Shown here piece by piece: positions 10,661 through 22,895 of a stretch of DNA of 64,000 nucleotides. This DNA is from Filosporella fistucella. Taxonomy: Eukaryota > Ascomycota > Leotiomycetes > Helotiales. Both the position numbers and the translations under genes were made by a program. The notes under the pieces were generated by a model. The model was not told the origin of the DNA. It did not search any database and was given only the letters and a program-made list of their open reading frames with translations. The stretch spans positions 248,001-312,000 of the forward strand of contig JAQJZZ010000015.1 in the NCBI GenBank assembly GCA_030077755.1, in the 5' to 3' direction. How positions within the stretch are numbered: the stretch's first letter is position 1; each line of letters begins with the position of its first letter.

Positions 10661-12907
10661 GGGTCTTAGAGGGCGTGTTCGGTTTCCCTTACTTTCTCTG
10701 GTGGTCGTCGAGTGGAATATCACACCATAATTGATCCCATTCAGCCCATGTGTGGGTGATCCTATCTTATCTCCGTAATCTTTTTTATTTTGTTCTACTC
10801 CCTCTAACCAGGTTTTCCTACCACAACGCCGGATACCTGGGGAGTGAACTGGCGGTATTCAACTCCGTCCGACCCGCGATTGGCCCCACTGGTCGAGCTA
10901 TGAGACAATAACTTGAAGCTGTGAGCGAGGAGGTCTGCGAAGCCTAGCGAGTATCGTCTTACAGCAGATGAACATCATCCAAAGTCTGTGACACAGCCTC
11001 AGAAAAATGGCCGGGCAGGTTTATATGATCCTAGCGGCGTCGATGCCATGATATCAAGCCTAGGAGCCCGCTGACGAATCTTCAGCTCGCCAGCCACGCT
11101 AACTCCAATCACGATAGAGTTCCACAATACGCTGATCAGCATACATTCAGAAACCAGAAGACTGAGAGCCCTACAGCAAGTCGTGTATCATGATCTTGGT
11201 CCCAGTGGGACAGAGGAGTGATGCAAATAGCAAAGAGTCTCTAGTAAGCCCCAAATTATGACCGCCAAGTAGTTCACAGGATTTTCGAAGGTATATCAGG
11301 CGGATATGCAGACAGAGACACCGGCTCTTTGGTTAGATGATTCACTCTCCTTGTGTTGGTAGGAAGATGATGAAATTTACGTATCTCTGTGACTAATTAA
11401 CCGTAATTGGCACTAGATGAGTTGGGAGAAAAGCCATGCTTGCGTTTGGAGAGTCAGCAGAGGCTCTGAATGTCGTCACCTGAGGCATATGAACAGATCC
11501 TGTTCGTATGGGATGGTAGCAATGCTACATTGCGGTGGATGACGGCGGTGAAGATGTCTTCAAAAATTGAAAGGAGTTGTTGAAAAGAGAAGCTGGATAC
11601 TACATGCAATAGGTTCGCAGCTGCAAACTTAAAAAAAAAAGGGGGGGGGGATGTTACCCCATCACTTCATGAAGTATCTCCGTTCTCTTCTGACCAAGCA
11701 TTTACCACGTGTGAATTGCATTCATCTAAAACGGATAAATGAGATACCAATTCTCCAAATCCAACAAAGCAAGATCGGCGTTCTCCTTCAACAAATTTCC
11801 CTCTTCATCAACATAACCCTCCTTCCGAATCATTCCCCAAAGTGTTCTGCTCCTCAATCCAAGTTCTTGTCTCCAGCTTCCTAAAGTTTAGCCTCTCCTC
11901 AATCTCACGCCCCCCCCCCCAAAAACTGCCAAAGAAAATCACAAACCCCACTCCCCAAAATAAGATGGTTCAAAAACATTGTTGAGAATGGCAAAGCACT
12001 CCACCACCTCCTTCGATGTAAGATTTTTAAAGATTATCGGCCGCGTACAACCCGAGCTCCCCATTTCCGACGTACAATACCTTTCGCACATTTCTCATCG
12101 AGCGGCAATGGGCACCAAAACCTGGGAGTGAGAAATAGAAAATGACTGAAAGGAGAGAAAGAAAGGGAGGACTAGAGCTCGTAGAAGTGACGAGGAAGTG
12201 GTGAGATGCGTGAAGTACAAGGCTTGCGCCTCTGAACACGGATACAACACTTGTTTATTAAGACCAGCAATGAAGTGTAAAGATCTACTCGGCCGCCGAT
12301 ACTTTGGAGTATCATACTTCATTTTCATTTTCGGAAAAAACTCAAAGATGAAATTGACACATGATCGAGCAAAAGTCTAAGAGACATGTTGATTGTAGGT
12401 AAGTTGAAAGTACAATGACTGTCGATTGATCCATAGTACATAAGTCGAGATTGTATTAAGGATGTCGACTTGATAATTTGAAACTTCTTAAACACTTACT
12501 GTAGATTGAAGGGCTTAGAAATATTTCAGCCATGAACAAGAAGTAAAAAAGGGTATATTTTTCAGGATGATGTATTTTACCCCTTCATTCAAACGTATGT
12601 CGGTCTAAAATAATCGAGCGAGTGTCTGATCGGCTGTATCGATGACCTAGCTGTCAAGGATATCCAGCGTTTGGAGTATTCCTCGAGCTTTACGTCCCGG
12701 AACCGTGCTGAGTCTCATAGTGATACTTGTTGATCTCATCTTTCTCTGCGCAAATGCTTCAAACCCATGCCAACAATCAGATGTAACCCAAGCCTTCTCA
12801 AACGCCAACCCTCCAATGCAATGGTATCAAATGCACCCCAGCCCCCCAAATCCCATTTCACCCAAATGCCGTGTTTAGTGCCGTGTATAGTGCCATTTAT
12901 ATGATCG
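10661..12907. other. Long gene-free stretch (2.2 kb)
   Basis: I see no supported gene on either strand. Open frames are short, overlapping and without domains. Notable content is an A10-G10 tract at 11631-11650 and a C11-A5 tract at 11910-11925, described separately. The 3' ends of the flanking genes both point into this region (convergent), so no promoter is required here. Confidence 0.5.
11631..11650. repeat. Perfect A10-G10 homopolymer junction
   Basis: Ten A are followed directly by ten G, then ATGTTACCCC. A run of eleven C followed by AAAAA lies 260 bp downstream (about 11910-11925), so the two tracts are roughly complementary in opposite order of sense. This may be slippage-prone sequence or an assembly feature; there is no transposon sequence on either side. 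Confidence 0.8.
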
Positions 12908-13774
12908 TTATGCCTGCATTTTCTGCATTTCTTCTCGTACCAATGTGATCTCTTCCCTTACCCCACTTTCACTCGCAGTCGTGTTTTTCTCAGCAGCTTC
13001 TTCGACTTCTGCCTTTCTATTCAAAAAGCTCAAGTATGTCTGCCATCCAATCGCAATAACGCCTGCGAATATGCTTCGATACTGGGGGTCGATAAAAGTA
13101 AAGCTAAATGCTGTCACAGCGGGCCAGAGCTTGCAACTATTGATAATGGACGTCGGAACAGTTCTCTTGATCCTTTCCCACACCTCAGGCAATGAATCTC
13201 CGGCCAGGAAAGATTGCATTCCGAAGAAGTAAGAGTTAAATATTGGAGTGAAACATATTTGATTTACGGTGACTTTCGTGGCAAGGGAAAGGGTCTTCGA
13301 TGCATAGTTGAAATTATTTCCGAGGAACATAAACTGCTGACTGTCAGCAACCATCTTCTAACTCGTACTGCTACTCACCCATTTATAACTTGGTATAGAG
13401 GATCCTGCGCTGATGACAAGAGCACGAAGCGTTCTCTTCGGGTCGTATTCATCTCCATTTATGTTTTGCGCTGACAAGTCGCCGAGAAAGTAGATAACCA
13501 GCGAACTGCAGAACTGAGTCGTGTAAGGGCGCTTTCTCTGACTCCTCCCGTATGTCTGAAATCCACGCGACAATGGACCTAATCTCTGCCATAATGGCAG
13601 AGTTGCGACGGTGTTTGGAACAGGAATCGAAGTGCCATTGGCGGGGTCATCTTCAGGCTTTGCTCGCGTGGCATTGTTCGTACTGTGAGGTTTTGAGAGG
13701 TTTGGTTGACGATTCAGGAACTGGGATCTTCTGAAGACGGCTCGTCCGGCCGTCTTGATCGTGAATACAGCCAT
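12908..13774 (-). CDS. Mpv17/PMP22 family membrane protein (Sym1-like)
   Basis: Two exons, 13379..13774 and 12908..13333, joined by a 45-nt intron (GTGAGT...CAG), give 273 residues. The N-terminus is basic and Ser/Arg-rich, consistent with a mitochondrial presequence. Family landmarks follow in order: YTTQFCSSLVIYFLGDLSAQ, KRTLRALVISAGSSIPSYKW, then KVTVNQICFTPIFNSYFFGM, the signature SIINSCKLWPAVTAFSFTFI and a final membrane segment. These match fungal Mpv17/Sym1 proteins, which sit in the mitochondrial inner membrane and affect metabolite balance and stress tolerance. A charged helix (EEAAEKN, EEMQKM) closes the protein. Peroxisomal PMP22-type assignment cannot be excluded. Confidence 0.9.
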
Positions 13775-15463
13775 TTTGTATGAAACTATTGGGTGCGCAT
13801 TGTTCGTTGTGTAGTTGAAAAAGATTGACAGTGAGGCATTTCAAATATGAAGGGTTCTCGGCACCGGCCAGTGTCGGGTGGCGGTTTAGGGTTTCATGGG
13901 ACAGGTACGGATACGGAGTACATTAAAGCAGCATTGATCATTTTGCACTCCCGAGAGAAAAGAAGTCCTTTTAAATGGTTGTATCCATACTGATGCCGAC
14001 TTTCAAGGATTGGAGATTCGGCCAGGAGCAATTCTATCTCTATCGGTTGATCGGATGACATCTACAGTAGCGCCAGCTTGGGAATTCACAGAAACTATCA
14101 CATTTACTGTACCCCTACTCCCATGATAAGATAAGATAAGATACTGTACTGTACTGTACTGTACTGTACGAACAGTACTTGCATTGTACGAACACTGTAC
14201 CAATACCCCAGTGCCGCTTTTAGTCAGATGATGCCGCTGGGATGTAAGGACAGGAGGCAAACTTCCAGAAGGGCGGGCATCTTGCAGGAGGGCCAGGCCC
14301 CTACCTTAACCTTATTCCCTTATATACATTTCCCTCCATCTCTGCCATCTTTCTTGTGATTGCTTTCAACCCGGATATGATGCATCTTGTGCACATTTCT
14401 TCCTCCTTTCTCAACGAAGATACATCCAGTCATCAGTCAAGGCTAATTCCGAGCGGCTTTCTCCTACATTTGAGGCAACGCGAAAAGGTCTTGTACATGT
14501 CAGGTTACAGAGAGCCGCGGTGTATGAGCCATGATTCTTTTCATCATCTAGGAACTTTTACATCCAAGAGATCAAAATCAGATCGCCCTCGCAAGGTTGA
14601 CTGGTCACCCCACGCCATACATGTGATCAAGACCTGTAGTAAGTCACCTCACTGTTTATTGTAACAGGGAGCCATTTCGGTCCGCGAGAGAAGCCGCGTC
14701 TCTCGATTGAATCGTGGCGGAAAAGCAACATCTTGCTACAACTACTACAGATAGAAATTAATGCTTCAGAGAATTGGCTTCATGAACGACTAGTACCGTA
14801 TCGAGCAGACTGACTCGAGCCTCACAGGGTACGTATATGGGAAAGGGATAGCAAACATTTTATACTGCTGATCTGTCCTGCATGCGGTGAACACGATGAG
14901 ATATATTGCAATCCGTTGCACGGCAGGTGGAAATGACATGCCTAAGGCTTGACATCCACCGCCGGGCATTAGGAGATTATGTGGATATCAATATGAAAGT
15001 ATGTCACCTATTTTCCTTCTTGAGGGAGTGGCGTTTTGAAACATAGACACCAGCACCCATCCCTCAGAAACCTTCGATCTCCCCGCGTTCCTTTTCTCCT
15101 TCATTATGTATCTGTTCTAACTTCTTCTAGCACTGAGGGCTCATAAGTTCTTGTGTCTTTCAGGTGGCGATAAGACTTGTTGCATCTCTCGCAAATTTAA
15201 TGCAACATCTCAATCGCGTTGTGTAGATACAGTTTATGGACTATAGCAAGTGCAGTCTATCTCCAATGAGGTAATGTAGGTGCAAAGTTCCGGCCAGTGG
15301 TGGCGCGTCCTCATCCAATATCGGCCAATGCCTCAAACCAACATCTTAGACAATTAGTTCCCCAAAGGTAGATATAATCTAAGCCACAGAACCTTCCTCG
15401 TTTTACGGTCTTTTGCTCTTCATACACTCATTATTTCTGTTCTACTTGGCCCTTATCGCCACC
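13775..15463. other. Intergenic region with microsatellites
   Basis: A 1.7-kb gap between divergent genes, so it should contain both promoters. It holds a GATAA/TACTG microsatellite at 14125-14169. No gene is supported: the 102-residue open frame at 14356 has no domain. The quinoprotein start at 15464 is preceded by GCCACC, a strong initiation context. Confidence 0.5.
14125..14169 (+). repeat. Compound microsatellite (GATAA)3 and (TACTG)5.6
   Basis: GATAAGATAAGATAAGATA runs directly into five full and one partial TACTG units. Two further TGTACGAACA elements follow at about 14165 and 14186. The GATA series could bind GATA factors, which control nitrogen and iron genes in fungi, but a simple slippage repeat is equally likely. 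Confidence 0.85.
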
Positions 15464-18275
15464 ATGATGCTGCAGATATTTTCCCTCGGTCTTTCAGTCT
15501 TTCCTTGTGTCTATGGTGTTGCTTCAACAGACTTTCTTCAGGATACGGTCCGCCCTGCATACAACAAAATTGGAAACTGTGTGCTAACACCCCCAGGATC
15601 CTATGCAATCAGGTTACTTACCAAATCACAATATTTCACCATCCTTAGCCGTCAATTTCGCTCTCAATTGGAAAAATGCCTACAATCCTGGCGAAGCATT
15701 TTATGCTAAACCTCTCGTCTGGACGCCGACTGGTTCCGCAGCTGAACAGGTCATCGCGGTTTCTAACCAAAATATCATTCGGATAATGGATGGGAATACG
15801 GGTACCCTGATCAAATCTAGAACCCTAGATCCGCCGTTTCAGTCAATAGATTCAGCGTGTGGAGGTAATGAGATTTCTGGAGCGTCAAATCTATATCGAT
15901 TTGGCGTTTTGGTTGGGGAAGAACGTAATAACGTTTGTAGACATCCCAAATACGGTTGGTATCACAGGAACACCAATTATTGATTCAGCCACGAATATAA
16001 TGTATCTATTCTCGAAGGGATACAAGAATGGTGAGCACCTATTGTATACTTCCTAAGAGTTTACTGACCTCTGATTCAGGCGCCACTGGCTCTGGTGCTC
16101 TTGCAGGTATGACCAGCCCTCGTGGAAGATGACCAGTACTCAACATCATCAGGACAATACAAACTATACTCCATCCAACTTCCTTCCCTTGTAGATGCCT
16201 ATCCACCTGTTGTAATTGACGGACACTACGCAGACAATGATCACAGGCGCTATTTCCTGGGTGGGACCGTTCTCCAAAGAGCAAGTGTAGCAATGGTTGG
16301 AAATTCAATTATTGGTGGCTTCGGGGGGCATTGCGATCATTTCAACTATACTGGCATGCTTGTTGCTGTCAATAAAGCCGGTGGTGGGGTCACTAGTATC
16401 CAAGCCATGCAAGCCGCACCAGGTATTATCATTTCTACTTTATGAAGTCATTGATTTAATAAAAACAAGGTGCGCCACCACAGTCGAACATATACACTAC
16501 AGAAGATGGTGGAAAAGCTGGTATTTGGCAATCTGGTTTTGGTATTGCTTCTGATGCTGCGAATAGCAGAGTTTTCTTTGTCACTGGGTAACTTTACTCC
16601 CACAACACATTCGTTACGTATACTAACCTGTTCCAGGAATGGAGCCGGCGGCGCAGGATCTAATGCAGGTGGAATACCTGCCAGCGGTAAAATTCCCATC
16701 AGCACTCTTCAACAGGCAGCAGTTGCCATGGGCGTATCTCCGGCGGGTGTCTTTACTCAACAAGATTACTTTGAGCCATACGAGTATGCTTCTCTGGATG
16801 GTGGAGATCTCGATTTTGGCTCTTCTGGTGCTGCTTTGTTGCCAACTTACTTCTCTGGTGGTGGGGTAAGCCAGATCGTGATCGTTGGAGGGAAAAGTGG
16901 CAAAATTTATGTCTTGGACGCCAATAACCTCGGTGGATTTGCAACTGGACCCGGTGGTTCTGACGGAGGTGAGGTTTCCTTGGCACTGGGTGTGTCGAAG
17001 AATATACACTGATGAAATAGTGCTTCAAACTATTGCTAGCTCTAACAAACTTCTAAGTGGTGTCGCAAGCTACCCAGGTGAAGGAGGATATATCTAGTCA
17101 GTATCTCCAACATATCCCTGATTTCACCTTGTTTTACTGATATACGAAAGCTATTGTCCAGCTGCGCAAGGTGGCATAGGTGCCAATCTCTATGCTTACA
17201 AGTTCACACCTACCGCAAGTGGTGTGCCTCGTTTCACCTTTGCAGGAAAGTCTGCGATTCAATTCGCAGGCGTCGGAGCGCCCACGGTTACCAGTCTGAA
17301 TGGCCAAGCTGGTACTGCGATTGTACGTATAACGCATGACCTGGAAGCGCATGTCTGACATAGAAGTAGGTATGGATGGCCGATGTTGACTATGGAATGG
17401 TAGCTTATAATGCAATTCCGGTGAATGGAGTCCTCATCCCAGTCACCACATTTTCAACAGGTCGCCTCCAAAAGTTTCAACGTCCCGCCTTTGGCAATGC
17501 GAGGATCTACACTACGGTAACAAATCAAATCTATGGCATGGGTGCCTCACAAACTCCACCGATAACATGCACACCCTTTCCAGTCGGCTTCGGTACCCTG
17601 GTTGCTGGTTTGACAACCTCCATCAACGTCAGATGCACTGTTGGAAAATCCACTCTCGCAATGAACGGATGCACTACGAATCTTGATATCTTCAAATGCG
17701 TTGGAGCGCCGAAAGGCTCAGTTGCTGCAGGCATGATATTTACTATGGTAGTCACTCTTGACTTGACTTCTGCGGCTATTGATCTTACCCGAACAGCAAG
17801 AGGCATCAATATCAAGCCAGGAGCAGTAGCTGGATCCCTGAGTCTCCCCGCACCCAGTGGAACGGTTCCTCTCCTCGCAATTTCGTTAACCGGCACAGTG
17901 AGTGCAACCGGTGGATACATAGATCTGAGTACAGTTCAATTGGACTTCGGCGGACTCACGCTCGGCAGCTCAAAGTCATCAACGCTGACGGTAACAAATG
18001 ACGGAGCTGGACCAATGGCATTCACCGGATTCGCATATCAGAATGCCTATGGTACTGCATACCAGAATGTGACTACAAATGCAGGCATTTCTACTGTGGG
18101 AGGAGATTTTACAGCTACTGGATTTCCCAAAAGTGGCTCCAGTGTTGCTTCGAAAGCAAGCGTTGCTATTCCGATTACTTTCAAGCCCAAAGTGAAAGGA
18201 GCTTCCTCATCGATCCTAACATTCTGGACAAATGGAGGGTGGCAGCGAGTCATGTTGGTGGGAACCGCAGCTTAG
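15464..18275 (+). CDS. Secreted quinoprotein-like beta-propeller with C-terminal Ig-like domain
   Basis: Ten exons: 15464..15547, 15597..15864, 15941..16030, 16080..16106, 16153..16422, 16470..16587, 16637..16968, 17021..17096, 17151..17322 and 17370..18275. All phases agree and give 780 residues. A signal peptide covers about 20 residues. The propeller part has PQQ-enzyme-like strands: QVIAVSNQNIIRIMDGNTG, DIPNTVGITGTPIID, NIMYLFSKGYKNG, GGKSGKIYVLDANNLGG and GMVAYNAIPVNGVL. The tail has an immunoglobulin-like repeat (VQLDFGGLTLGSSKSSTLTV), of the kind seen in ASPM-SPD2-Hydin-type modules. It is known in filamentous fungi as a quinoprotein alcohol dehydrogenase-like family, but substrate and cofactor are unproven. 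The 27-nt exon (16080..16106) encodes GATGSGALA. No GPI signal is evident. Confidence 0.88.
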
Positions 18276-18783
18276 CATATTCGGTATGATTGAGATGCCA
18301 TATGATTGACATCTCTAGTTGCAAAATGGATGATCAATACTGTATTAGTATGCTGTATGCAAGTCTGAAAGCCTGCTTATAATTATTCCTTCCTTTGATT
18401 TTATACTGTCTGATAAATGTAGCTCCGTCATAGCACTGACTTTTTGTAAGGGACGGTCCGGACGGGCGGGCTATCGTGCAACCTCCACAACCAAGAATGA
18501 ATCACGTGTAACAAGAATCTACCCTGACAAATCTTGCTGTATAGACCTGGGGGCAGTTTTGTTTCTGTCATCTCCCCTCTCAGTTCTCTGATTTTCTTGA
18601 AAAACATCTACTACACGGCTCGGATGCATGACCTCAAACGGCTTGGCGTTTCACTTCTATTCTGTCGTAGATGTTTTTGGGGACACTCTTCATCAAACAA
18701 AACGCAACTCCATTATTATCCAATATCTATAATCTGACAGTAAAAATACAACGCAACAAAACTTTTGATATCGATATCATATG
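18276..18783. other. Convergent intergenic region
   Basis: Between the stop codons of the quinoprotein and CDF genes. AT-rich, with AATCACGTGTAA near 18500. No gene seen; likely the two 3' UTRs. Confidence 0.55.
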
Positions 18784-20640
18784 TTAGCTCGCCGCATCAC
18801 TGCTCGTTGGCACTCTCACTCCTTCCTGTACTGGTACCTCGCGAGTTCTGGTCCTCATCCCAGGAACCTTCTCCCTTACTCTTTCCATGAAGGGAGCCTT
18901 CGGATCTTTCTGCTCATATAATGGCTTATGTTCTTCGCCGATAGGATGGATGCCATCATAATCGACGTGCACGAATGCTCTTTCGACATCTGAAAGACCT
19001 GGTGACAGATTAACATTTGTCTTGCCGGCGTCAATGGAACGAGCTCACCTTCAAGTTTCCTTTGGAGACGCTCTGCGACATCGTGTGTAGTTTTCAGCTT
19101 CTCGTCTTGATTCATTATGATATCGACTTCGACATAGTACTTGTCTCCAGAATGATATGCTCGTGCCTGCGAAAGTTCAGATATACTGCTATGGAGGGGC
19201 AATAGCGGGGTAGATCGCGGGTAATCTCACAGTATCAATTTTTTGAATCCTCTGATCATGGGTCACTGCCACATAAACCAACTTATTCAAGAAGTCTTGC
19301 GGTGCGGTCTTTCCAACCAGGTACCACATATGTTCGAAGGCCGTGCTGGCCCATGATGACAAAATCAAAAGGGCGATGCAGATAGCTCCGACAGGATCGA
19401 GAAACCACACTGTATGGAAGCGGGTTCCTACTATCGACATGACCAATCCAAAAATGTTGACAATGATGTCGTTTCTGTGATCAAGCTTGATCGATTCAGT
19501 AGTTACATCCAGCATTTCAGATGAAAAGAGCTTACCATGAAAATTCCCGCAGCCGGGTATCGTCGAAGCAAAAAGCAGTAGACGAACATGCATCCCTTGG
19601 AAAAGACTGCGCCACGATAAGCATTGATCGTCTGAATCAAGAAACATCTTGCTTACTAGCAATTCCAATAAATATCAATGGAATAGTTTCCAAGGCCTCG
19701 TCGTTCCTCGGTCCTGCAGCCAAGCTCCGGGCAGACTCAATCTATCTCGGTATCAGCCTCGTTTCTTGGGCAAAGTTGGGACGGAGTTCTCACAATAAGT
19801 TCTACCGATACAGTTGTCATCAAAGCACAGAATAAGATTATACCCACGGTCTCGACCCGCTTTCGGCCCTGACAGTTTATAAGTCTACATTCTACATACA
19901 GGGGAGGTCAATACCTACCACAGGGAACTTCTTGTGGGGTCTAGCTGCCATTCGAGAGGTTATGAGCATGACAGTCGAGCTTACGAGATCCATCTGAAGA
20001 GGTGTCAGCTATGGCGTCACTGACGGTAACAAGTTCAACTTACAAAAGCATCTGCAGCTGTACCAAACAGTGACAATGACCCAGTGCTGATGGCAGCATA
20101 CATCTGGATGATGAACAAGAAACAATTCACGGAAGTGCTTCCATATATTGCAAACTTGACTTTGCCTCCATTCTTGAGAGCATCTTCAACCTCAAACGCT
20201 TCTTCATCATTGGAACCGAGGTATGCGTCGATGAGAGCGTTCTGTCTGTTGTAATACTTCTTGATCTTTCTAACCTTTCCTTTGGGATGTGATACGAGTA
20301 AGCTCTTTCTCGTGTTATCTTCTCGCTTGGAGACCCGGAGAGAATATGGATCTTCGAGATCCCCGGTTATCGTGTCGCCATCATTCGAGAAGTCTCTTCG
20401 GATGGAAGAAGAAGTGATGCTATCGTCCTGTGTAATGATTGGATTTTTGTCTTTTGTTTGTTCAGGCATGGGAGTAATGTTATCGTCCTGTGTTATGATT
20501 GCACCTTGACCCTTTGGCATTTCTTGATCAGAAGCCGGAAGAGTTGTTTCCGGCGAATCGATCGCATCGAGTCCTTGGTCTTTGTTGGCAATTGATTGGG
20601 ATGGCTCAACCTTCCCTTCCTGGCTCGGCCTTGAAGCCAT
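18784..20640 (-). CDS. Cation diffusion facilitator, manganese-type (CDF/MTP)
   Basis: Eight exons: 20044..20640, 19919..19993, 19794..19868, 19657..19741, 19536..19606, 19231..19485, 19049..19166 and 18784..18989. Introns are 50-64 nt and the model is phase-consistent, giving 493 residues. A long polar N-terminus (about 150 residues) contains two IITQDD repeats. The membrane core carries DAFMD (residues 197-201, helix II) and DHRND (303-307, helix V). Asp-Asp DxxxD pairs in both helices are the published signature of Mn-CDF members, in contrast to HxxxD in zinc members. The cytosolic C-terminal ferredoxin-like domain is present (YYVEVDIIMNQDEKL, AFVHVDYDG). Expected role: Mn2+ (possibly Fe2+) export to vacuole or Golgi. 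The usual in-frame ATG is 20640. Confidence 0.9.
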
Positions 20641-22895
20641 GTTCAATAAGTGTATCGAAGTATGAATGAAGGATGAATCAAAATTTCGATTATAGTGTCA
20701 AGGAATTGTAACTAAGAGTAATAATTGTAATGGGAAAGATCTTGCGAATTATCGACTTTTTGGATCCTAAAAATAAAGTATATCGATATTTCTGCTGTAC
20801 TTGAGGATTTTTCGAGTTCGCCACACCCAAATGACTGATTCAATTCTTTTCCGAAACGGGGATCGATCTGGAAGCATGAAGCACAAGCCGTCAGGGATGC
20901 GCGAAGTCAATGTGACTACGTATGAAATCCCCCGATCATCAGTTTCTACACCTTTGCATTCGTGTACTGGACCCACAAATCTTTGATGCTTCTGCAAACT
21001 TAAACTTGGAGAAATCGTTCGCGGAGCGTTTCATATGAGTCGGAGATGCCCAGAAACTGAAAGTGCCAAGAATTCCCACTTCCCCACGACACAACTCTTG
21101 ATTTCCCCCGTTACCAAGCAGTGGCAAAGCACGAAATGTCACGCATTCCATGGATCATGCAAGGGCAATATGATTGACCCACTGACTAAGCTCCTACAGT
21201 TGATGCAAGTTGGTTTCTGAGTCGATGTCACCCAGGAACCCCCCTTTGGGAAAGGCCAATGAGACACGTGCTTCAGTTGCCGTGGGCTAAAACAAGAAAC
21301 AAATTTCATATGAAGGGTCTCGAATGTGAAAGGGCCTAAGGAAGGTCTATGTTGATGATAAACAAAAATAAACTGTTTCGCCGCACGAGGCAGTTCGTTG
21401 CGTGGGCGGATGTCATTTCGCGACACTGGCCTATTTCACACCTTTCTATTTTGGAAAATAACCACCAAAACGTCAATTACATTTGGATCGCTGCAATTTG
21501 TTCTTGAAAACTCTGGTACTATGTGTTTGAGAGAAAATAGTTGATTGGCAGTGTTAGAGTCATGTAGCATTGACGATCTGCGGGTAATTACTCTGGCTGC
21601 TCCAGCTCTGAAGTGACACAAGCTTCTATACCCCTTACTTGGCTTCCAGAACCCCATGCGGCTGCTGCCAGCTCCCGCAGAACCTCAAGTCAATTCACGC
21701 CACTATAGCCATAAGTTCCTCTGGTTCCATGTATGCTTAAACTGTTCATGCTTAAACCGCCAAGGTAGATCAGACTTTTGGTGTTTTAGGGTTACGTCCT
21801 CGCGCTACATTCTGAAGACACGGGATTGGCGTAAAGATCAGCCGAAACTAGCAGGTAACATGACTTTCCCTGCAAGTAGACATCGGGGAGATCTGGATGC
21901 CCTCGCCTAAAGCATGCTTCATTCAACGTCAGGAACTGTGTATCATTCTTGGTCTTCCTCTTTTTGGCATTTACAGCACATGATTTTTGACAAACGCTCG
22001 AAGATAAGAGCATCAATAGATCGACAAGACTGTTTTAGAAATAGGTGTGTAGAAATTTGCAAGTGCAGAGGTCACTCGAAAGAAGCGCTCTGTCTCGTCG
22101 ACATGAAGTAGCAGAAATGTCTTGGAAAATTCTACTCATCCTTCAAAAGATGTCACTACTTTGAAAATTTCACCCAGCGATCTCGCAACTATCATTTCGT
22201 ATAAGAGAGAAACATCGCCAAGGCAACATATTGCAACAAGCTTATCGCCTGTTAGTAGATGGTCCCCAGATCACGACCCCAAAATAGGCTTAAGCCATAC
22301 CTTCAAAGAGGATGTTCCCAGCGCTTGCGCGGCAATGACCTTCCAAAGGATTTGGGATTGGTCAGATCGCCCGTTCCGAGCATACACACACCCGTAGCGC
22401 ATGAGATCGAAATATGGCTTTGGCCTCGATAACTTGCTTGTTTGACTCGCTATCTTCCATCTGATCCTCAAGGAGGACCGAGAACGTGTGATCTTCTTGG
22501 CATAAGATCACAATATATCCTCTATTCACCATACAGGTTCTTCTTGGCTGCCAAGCCTACTCTCAGTGGGGTACGCTGTTCGAGAAGAGCCTCAGAGAAG
22601 AGCGATAGCAGTTTCTGAGATGTGGTGTTTCTCATCGTTGGTATCACTAGGCTGTTCTTGTCTACCTTGTAGCTTAGTACTGCTGTCACAATAATGATCG
22701 GTTACTGTTTCCAAAGGGAGGTCTAACATCCTACCAGATATGGGGAAGGCTCTTGCATCATATGTCAAATACCCTGGATACCTTCCCTCGTTCTTAATCT
22801 TGGATTCTCTTAGCATCCTGCTCTCCTAATTTATGTTTCTTTTCATTCCATCTACGATCTACACAGCCACCTCCTTCTCTTAAACATTCGTCAAT
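20641..22895. other. Gene-free divergent intergenic region (2.25 kb)
   Basis: Between two metal transporters that point away from each other: CDF on the left, Fet4-type on the right. Only short, domain-free open frames are present. Two metal transporters sharing an upstream region suggests possible joint metal-dependent control, but I did not find a repeated metal-response site. Confidence 0.5.
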
